NCBI GenBank assembly: GCA_003988855.1
Contig: QYAI01000035.1
Location: forward strand, 62,001 to 126,000
Source: Arachnopeziza araneosa
Taxonomy: Eukaryota > Ascomycota > Leotiomycetes > Helotiales > Arachnopezizaceae
Reading direction: 5' to 3'
DNA length: 64,000 bases
The notes beneath the pieces are model-generated. The model was not told the origin of the DNA and made no database searches. It saw nothing but the letters and a program-made list of their open reading frames with translations. Shown piece by piece: positions 58,170-64,000 of the stretch; within the stretch, counting starts at the first letter, position 1; every line of letters begins with the position of its first letter. Both the position numbers and the translations under genes were made by a program.

Positions 58170-59235
58170 CCGAGCCTGACCTTGGATAATGGAAGACGTG
58201 GAGAACAACGAATGATGAAAGACGAGACAAAGGAGAAAGGCTAGCTCCTTACACCCTAATGCTGTATGTACACAATGGTTGGATGGGGAGAAGGAGTTTA
58301 TGTTTGCATGCAAGGCGTTCTGGGCGCTGAAGGATTCAATATGATACCTACTCGGCAAGGGCGGGGAAGTTAAGAAATCGGCGTTTTAGAGTATTGTTTA
58401 CATGATCATAGATGTGAATGGGCAGCCATCCTAGCATCATTGTACAGCTTATGAACAACGAAGTTTAACCAAATGTTTCAAGATATGCACATCGAGACGA
58501 TTCTAGCAATCCGCTGGGTGCTCCACGTCAACTTGGTGGCTTAGTTCAGCTGAGGCGTAAATGGGGCATCTGGCTTTCAATAGCTCGCTATCTATTGCAG
58601 CACTAGCTCCATAATCTGCCCACCCTTGCGGTTCTATTTACCATAAGGCTTAAAAATTATCGAGTGCCTCCAAAGCCACAGCGGAGGTATTTTTTAAGTC
58701 ACATGAGGTCGACACCCAGCCTCGCGATGAGGTTCCATCTTTCTCTCACCAGTCTGACACGAGCTGAGGTGAGACACAAGGCTGAGGTCCTGGGTAGTGA
58801 GAAGGTATCCTGATGTCAGGAGCTGCACTGACACCTGGATTGGAAGGCCAGGTAGGAACACGTCTTCGTTGTGATTACACGCCTACGACGATGTGTGTGT
58901 TCTGCATGGGAGTGGGAACTCGGGCCAGAGCAGATGGCGTACGATTTGAGAGAGACGATGGAACCTTGGATGCTTCGGATGTTTGCGACGCAGAATATAG
59001 CATCGTCATGATGCATCCTGCAAGTGTGTCGAGTGTCTTCTTAACCTGGCATTCAAATGCGAGTTGAGAAGCGAATCTGAAGCTTTGCTCGATAATGTCT
59101 TTCTATTCCAATGTCTTCAATCTCTAGCTCACCATCTTGTTAAAGACAATGCTACACAACGCAATTTAATATTTCGTCCAGCAGAGCTCTGTCGTATCTA
59201 GCGTACAAGTACATGTGCTTTCCACGCCTCAGTCT
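58170..59235. other. Convergent intergenic region, about 1.07 kb
   Basis: Between the stop codons of the DUF300 gene and the Ser/Thr-rich gene. Contains two 3' UTRs. An 84-codon frame at 58813-59067 has no recognisable features. Nothing else seen. Confidence 0.45.
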
Positions 59236-61125
59236 TCATGGAGACTCTGTAACCACATAATCCTCCAACAGATCCTCATCTTCTTCATCCTCGCTCCGCC
59301 CATTCCCAGAACGAGCTTCGCTGTGCTGCTCTCCTACTCCGGCTGCCTCCGTGTCCGCCTCGCTTTTTCTATCCTTCCATACTCCCACGCTCATCATTGC
59401 ACTCGCGCATGCACAGACGAATAACAACCAAATCGGATTGGGAAGTTTTCTCAGCGCTTGGCTCTTTTGCGCTGACGTCGCGATAGTGGGTTGTTCGGTC
59501 GGGGAGAAGGATTCACTTGGAGGCTGAGTGGTAGTGGACAAAACTGCTGACGTTACAGGGCCATGGCCAGTTGAAGTGCTGGGCGGTTGGATCTCTGTGG
59601 GTAAGACACTAGATATGGTTGGGTCTGTGTAGATGATATTAGTAACTGGAATGATTGTCAGACCTTCAGCCGTAGAAGTAGTTTGTTTGGTGGGAGTCGA
59701 AGTCGGGTCTGGTATGCTAATATATGAAATGGTATTGCTGGAAGAGCTCCCGAGTCCTTCGTAGGGCAGCGATGAATCAACGAGACAGGTTTTGGACATA
59801 GATTGGAGTTTTGAGGTCGAAGCATTAGCATACAATGTGGTTGTACCCCAACCCGTACTTGTGGTGTAAACTGCGGCTGCTAGACTGATCAGAATCTGCA
59901 ATAAAAACGGCGTTGCGATACTTCTCACGGCGAAGCTTTGTTGCGAGGTCGTTGTGGGCTGTTGGGTAGATGCAGTGGTGGTCATAGTTGTGTACTCGGT
60001 GGTAAGTAGTAGGTTTGAAGATTCAGACTGAGACTCTGTCGATGAAGATTGCTTGGGCTGGGCCGTAGAATATAATGTTGAGGTAAGAGGGAAGAATGTT
60101 GATGGTAAAGAAGGTCCTTCTGGAACTCCGATAGTGGAAACTGTTACGGCCAAACTACCAATAACCTGACAGATGTAAGAATTATTACCTGAGCATGTAG
60201 TTTTTAGAGGTAGGAATGCCGGCGGTGGTGGAGAGCTGATTGGAATAATGTTCTGTCTTGGGGTTAAAATCTCAAGAGCTGACGCAGTAGAAGCAGTCAT
60301 GAAAGCAATCAAAGCCCATAATAGCCACCAATCCGGGGTATTTCGTGCTGCAAAGCTCTTTTGTGAAGACGATACAGGTGGTGGCTGGGATTGAGTAGGA
60401 ACGGCTTTAGATGTGGTGGAGTCCGTGGAAGGATTTGTTATTGTCGGAGCCTGAGCTCGCAATTCAGGGGTAAAAGTCCATGTACTCACCGTTTCACCAG
60501 AAACAATTACCGGAACCTCTTGAACTTTAGGTGCAGTCCCAAAGGCGTAGAGAGAGGTGGTGCTATATGGTGGCGTCGTCATGAGACTTCCTAGGAAACC
60601 TTCGCCGAGCGATGAAGCAAGTTCTACGCGACGTGCGGTTATAGGTGGGTTGGATGTGATGGCTGGTGCTACCGTGGTAGAATGTGAAATTGAGAGCCCA
60701 CCGCCAAGAGGAATGCCAGTCGCTTGATTTGAGGCCACTGAGACTGGAGCAGAGATTAAAAGTCCAGTGCCGAGTGGGCTAGCTAGAACCGAAGCTGAGA
60801 TTGACGGTAATATTTTCGGCGCAGGGGTTGTCAAACTTTCAAGTATAGAAGCAGATGCTTGAGAGATCGAGGCTTTGAAGGAAGCTGAGTTCCCTTGATC
60901 GAGGAGAGCATCCAGTGCGTTGCGAAGCACTGCAAGAGAGCTCTGAAGAGAAGAAATAATAGGACTTGCCTCCGGACAAATGGATGGAATACTTGTTGTT
61001 TCTGTTGGTGGATCAACAGTGACAGTTGAAGTTATTTTAGTTGTGACCGTGTAGGTAGTTGTAGATGTCTGAGATGCAACAAATGCGGAGAGCATGGCAA
61101 GACCTAGGAAGTTGAAATACTTCAT
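59236..61125 (-). CDS. Ser/Thr-rich membrane protein made of three repeated modules, each ending in a membrane helix
   Basis: Uncharacterised, single exon, 629 residues. Residues 1-18 are a signal peptide (MKYFNFLGLAMLSAFVAS), followed by a Thr/Val-rich stretch typical of fungal wall proteins. The body is Ser/Thr/Pro-rich and probably O-mannosylated. A motif and an adjoining hydrophobic helix occur three times: SQKSFAAR (254-261) before a helix at about 264-283, SQQSFAVR (394-401) before about 404-421, and AQKSQALR (552-559) before about 564-581. Each is preceded by a similar S/T-rich segment with an xTxLYxxxxxxK element (about 188-200, 347-358, 427-439). A single Cys pair (TCSGNNSYIC) sits in module 2 and one Cys (KTCLVD) in module 3. 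After the last helix comes an acidic tail (EDEEDEDLLEDYV), probably cytosolic. Function unknown; a surface sensor or wall-anchored protein is a guess. Confidence 0.75.
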   Translation of the reverse strand: MKYFNFLGLAMLSAFVASQTSTTTYTVTTKITSTVTVDPPTETTSIPSICPEASPIISSLQSSLAVLRNALDALLDQGNSASFKASISQASASILESLTTPAPKILPSISASVLASPLGTGLLISAPVSVASNQATGIPLGGGLSISHSTTVAPAITSNPPITARRVELASSLGEGFLGSLMTTPPYSTTSLYAFGTAPKVQEVPVIVSGETVSTWTFTPELRAQAPTITNPSTDSTTSKAVPTQSQPPPVSSSQKSFAARNTPDWWLLWALIAFMTASTASALEILTPRQNIIPISSPPPPAFLPLKTTCSGNNSYICQVIGSLAVTVSTIGVPEGPSLPSTFFPLTSTLYSTAQPKQSSSTESQSESSNLLLTTEYTTMTTTASTQQPTTTSQQSFAVRSIATPFLLQILISLAAAVYTTSTGWGTTTLYANASTSKLQSMSKTCLVDSSLPYEGLGSSSSNTISYISIPDPTSTPTKQTTSTAEGLTIIPVTNIIYTDPTISSVLPTEIQPPSTSTGHGPVTSAVLSTTTQPPSESFSPTEQPTIATSAQKSQALRKLPNPIWLLFVCACASAMMSVGVWKDRKSEADTEAAGVGEQHSEARSGNGRSEDEEDEDLLEDYVVTESP

Positions 61126-61538
61126 CGTTAACGGCTAGAAGAATTCTATTAGGCTGACAATAGATGTTTTGAAATATGGTGTTAGCCGTGAAGAGAACGA
61201 ATTATATTCAAGACTTGCCTCAATTATCGATATAAATATCAAGAGGAGCAGGGCTGTGAATCATTCGAAAAGAGTGATTAGGACGGGGCACTGAATAAAT
61301 TGCCGTACCTACCAACGCTGTGAATCAAAGCGGGCTAAAAATATTGTATGAAAATAATGGCTAATAAAAGACCTTTAGCTAAAAATTTCTGATATATAAT
61401 ATATATACTGAACCTGAAAGGTATAAATAGCAGAACATATCCAATGCAACGACAAATGCAGTTGAACCCCAGACTATGGCGCCGATGAATGCAACAGCTC
61501 ATAATATCGTAAGTCATCTATCCTCCCGTGACCCATTT
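61126..61538. other. Intergenic region, AT-rich
   Basis: 413 bp between two minus-strand genes: the Ser/Thr-rich gene's promoter and the fusion gene's 3' UTR. AT-rich (about 61360-61430), with no gene. Confidence 0.45.
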
Positions 61539-63820
61539 CTAAAGTTTCCTGTCTCCTCTAACAGCTTCCTCGAACACAGCTGCGATGTCGAGAACTCTCC
61601 CATCATATCCACTACCTCCCAACAGGGTCACTCCAAAAGGCAATTTCTTGCCATCCTTCATAAACCAACTGGCGTTCACACTAACACCACACAGATCCAC
61701 GACATTTCCTGCATGGGTAAATGTTCCAAGATGTGCATTCAGCTTTAGTGGATCGGCTTCCATCTCCTTGATAGTTGGGTGACAAGGGGTGCTTGGCACA
61801 AGAAGGATATCAATGCCACCTTCCATATTGTTAAACATCTTCTGAGCCTCGAGGGTGTATTGCTTTTGCAAATATTGATCTTGGAAGACATTCCAAGGCT
61901 GAAGTGGAGATTCAAGAGCGGCTTTGAACAAAGCTTTTGTCGTTGGGTGCAAAGAATCAATGTTGGAAAGTAGGAAATCATGGCCTATGCCAGCGATACG
62001 CTCATGCACTAACGACGCGTTGTAAAGTAGATCAGAGGCTTTCTCAATCGGCGAATAGTCAATTTCAACTACACGTCCTCCACAAGACCGTAGGGTTTGA
62101 ACCGCAACCTGGAATTGATCCTGGTATTCTTTAGAACAAGTGTCGAGGAGAGAGGCAGGTGGTAATCCAAACGTAAAGCCCCCATCCTTTGGACCACGGA
62201 AATCCATCTTCCACAAGGAGAGACTTTCGGGTGTTTTGGCATATGGGTCCAAAGTATCATGTCTATCTATAATATACCAAACTTTTCTGGCGTCTTTGAT
62301 ATTTGGAGCCATTACTGACATAGTGTCAAGACTTCGGCAAGCGGGGACCATTCCACGGGCAGATATTGTGCCCTTGGTAGGTTTGAAGCCAATAATACCG
62401 TTCAGAGCAGCAGGGACACGCCCACTGCCTGCTGTATCAGTGCCAAGTGTAAAAGACACCAGTCCGGCTGCAACAGCCACAGCAGATCCCGATGAAGATC
62501 CACCAGAAATATGCTCACTACTGTAAAAGGAGTGTGGTGTTCCATACGGCGAACGGCATCCAGAGAGGCCAGTCGCTAGTTGATCCATGTTGAGTTTACC
62601 GATATACAACGCACCAGCATCCAGGAGAAGCTGAACAGCTGGTGCAGTCGATTTGGCAGTGTACGCAAAGACTTCCAGTGTCGCCGTCGTGACAATGCCT
62701 TCTACATCAATATTATCTTTAACAGCGAATGGAATTCCATAGAGAGGTGGCAGAGGCTTCCCAGTGAACTTCTCTGACAAAGCTTTTGCAGCTGCAATAG
62801 CTTCCTCTCGAGATTGCTTTGTGATCCAAACCGCAGGATCGATCTTCTCATATTCCTCGATTCGATTGAAAACCATGTTAGTTACCGTCACAGGATCCGC
62901 GAGTCCGCTCGTATATCTTTGTTGAAGATCTGCAATTGGTAATAGAGACTCTTCTACTGCTGGAGGTGTTGATGGTGGCGTCAGCTCTCGAGACTTGGAA
63001 ACAGAAGCATGGAACTCTGTGCTATCTCCAACGAATCCAAACAATCCATCTTGAGATGCGATAGTATCCATTGAGGTAGTAACCATTTGTGCATCAAATC
63101 CATCAGTGCAATCGGATAGTATGCAGCACTCGAATCCGCGATCAGCGCACTCCCTCAAGGTGGTAGTAACGCAACATCTTCCATCCATTAGCGAAGGACA
63201 GCCAAAAATTACTCGAGATAACTCACTCGGTAGTAACGCCGGAAAACAAAATATGTGTGATACCTCGGGCAAGAAGAACCCGGTGCAGTCCAGTTCCCCA
63301 ATAACTTCCCTTTCCAGGTTTGTCAATAACTGGCTCTCCTGGCAATTGCCTTAATTCGTCAATAATATCGTGACCCCACTCTCCTCTCACCAATAAACGT
63401 CCCATCGGTCCTTGATCGCCAATTCCCATCGTGTGGTGGCCATCTGGATTGCTGATCTGCCTCAATTTCTTGGATGGTGGTAGGTCTGATAGATCTGGTC
63501 GATGCCCTTCTCTGGTGTGTATAACTTGTATTCCGATTGATCTACACACCTCGAGGACTTTCTTTAATGGTGGGACGATAGCGCGGACAGCAGAATGGAT
63601 CTCATCATTGCCGCATTGAATTGCACCGAAACCACCCTTATCGACGAAGTCTACAAGTTCATTAGTAAGGCCGTTCAATGGATTTCGGGGGATGGGATTC
63701 AAGCTCAAGAGAGCTCTTACCTCGTTGCATATCAATAATAATGAGTGCCGTTGTTGCAGGAGGGAATGCATAGACATATGGCCGCGCATTGGGAAGCGTC
63801 AACTTTGGTACAGGAGCCAT
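61539..63820 (-). CDS. Fusion of biuret-hydrolase-like cysteine hydrolase and allophanate-hydrolase-like amidase
   Basis: Exons on the minus strand are 63820-63721, 63650-63227 and 63177-61539, giving 720 residues. Residues 1-240 are an isochorismatase-fold hydrolase: TALIIIDMQRDFVDKGGFG (Asp30), VIHTREGHRPDLSDLPPSKK, GIGDQGPMGRLLVRGE, VIDKPGKGSY (Lys144/147) and GVTTECCVTTTLRECADRGF (Cys177). These motifs are those of biuret amidohydrolase (BiuH). Residues about 255-720 are an amidase-signature domain: YGIPFAVKDNIDVEG (Lys), EHISGGSSSGSAVAVAAG (Ser) and LGTDTAGSGRVPAALNG (Ser), with the TDTAGSGRVPA form that I associate with allophanate hydrolase. The small C-terminal domain of AtzF is missing. 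BiuH makes allophanate from biuret and AtzF hydrolyses allophanate, so a coupled function is a reasonable inference. Substrates are untested. Cytosolic; no leader seen. Confidence 0.83.
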
Positions 63821-64000
63821 AATGTTGTTTAACGAGGTAATTTGAGTCTAGCGATTGAAGAAGAGGACAATCAATATCTTGTGGATGATTATAAGTTCTA
63901 GTCAGGTTGTACAAGGCACCGTCGTGAAAGAGATTCGAGAACGACTACCCCTCAGTCAAAAGACTTGGTCTAAAGCACGGAATACTTCGCTTGAAGACAG
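63821..64000. other. Upstream region of the fusion gene
   Basis: 180 bp to the window edge; the promoter side of the fusion gene. No feature recognised. Confidence 0.35.

Overview
The window is nuclear DNA of a filamentous ascomycete (Pezizomycotina). Nearly every gene is cut by short introns, mostly 45-75 nt, with GTAAGT-like donors and YAG acceptors. Gene content is typically fungal: a Zn2Cys6 activator, a QA-1S/QutR-type repressor, Vps17, Ku70, CSN6 and a fungal PRPP synthetase with a long insertion. Class Leotiomycetes is my guess from overall resemblance and is not proven. I found 25 genes and one apparent pseudogene. I saw no tRNA, rRNA, CRISPR array or intact transposon. Exon coordinates were read by hand from splice signals and reading frame.

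Layout. 1-3989: divergent mitochondrial EF-G2 (cut by the window edge) and retromer VPS17. 3990-6158: non-coding, with homopolymers and a purine-rich repeat. 6159-12311: a zinc polyol-type dehydrogenase, COP9 subunit 6, a disordered unknown protein and a small Cys-rich protein. 12312-15800: long gap. 15801-17772: ferric reductase. 19621-22379: a second large disordered unknown with a C-terminal SUMO-interaction-like motif. 23340-27350: divergent Asteroid nuclease-like protein and PRPP synthetase.

27917-40771 is a quinate/shikimate catabolic (qa/qut) cluster. It holds 3-dehydroshikimate dehydratase, a broken Gfo/Idh/MocA oxidoreductase, quinate/shikimate dehydrogenase, a QutG-type phosphatase-family protein, the repressor (QutR/QA-1S) and, divergent from it, the activator (QutA/QA-1F). 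The catabolic 3-dehydroquinase and the quinate permease of the classical cluster are not in the window. The enzymes present would feed quinate and shikimate toward protocatechuate once dehydroquinate is dehydrated.

41884-58169 is mostly housekeeping: a secreted isochorismatase-fold hydrolase, a conserved fungal protein of unknown function, bystin/Enp1, an NAD-dependent epimerase-like SDR, an MFS transporter, ferrochelatase, Ku70 and a TMEM184/DUF300 membrane protein. The last part has two unusual genes. One is a Ser/Thr-rich protein built of three repeated modules, each ending in a predicted membrane helix. The other is a fusion of a biuret-hydrolase-like cysteine hydrolase with an allophanate-hydrolase-like amidase, which could carry out two consecutive steps of biuret breakdown in one polypeptide.
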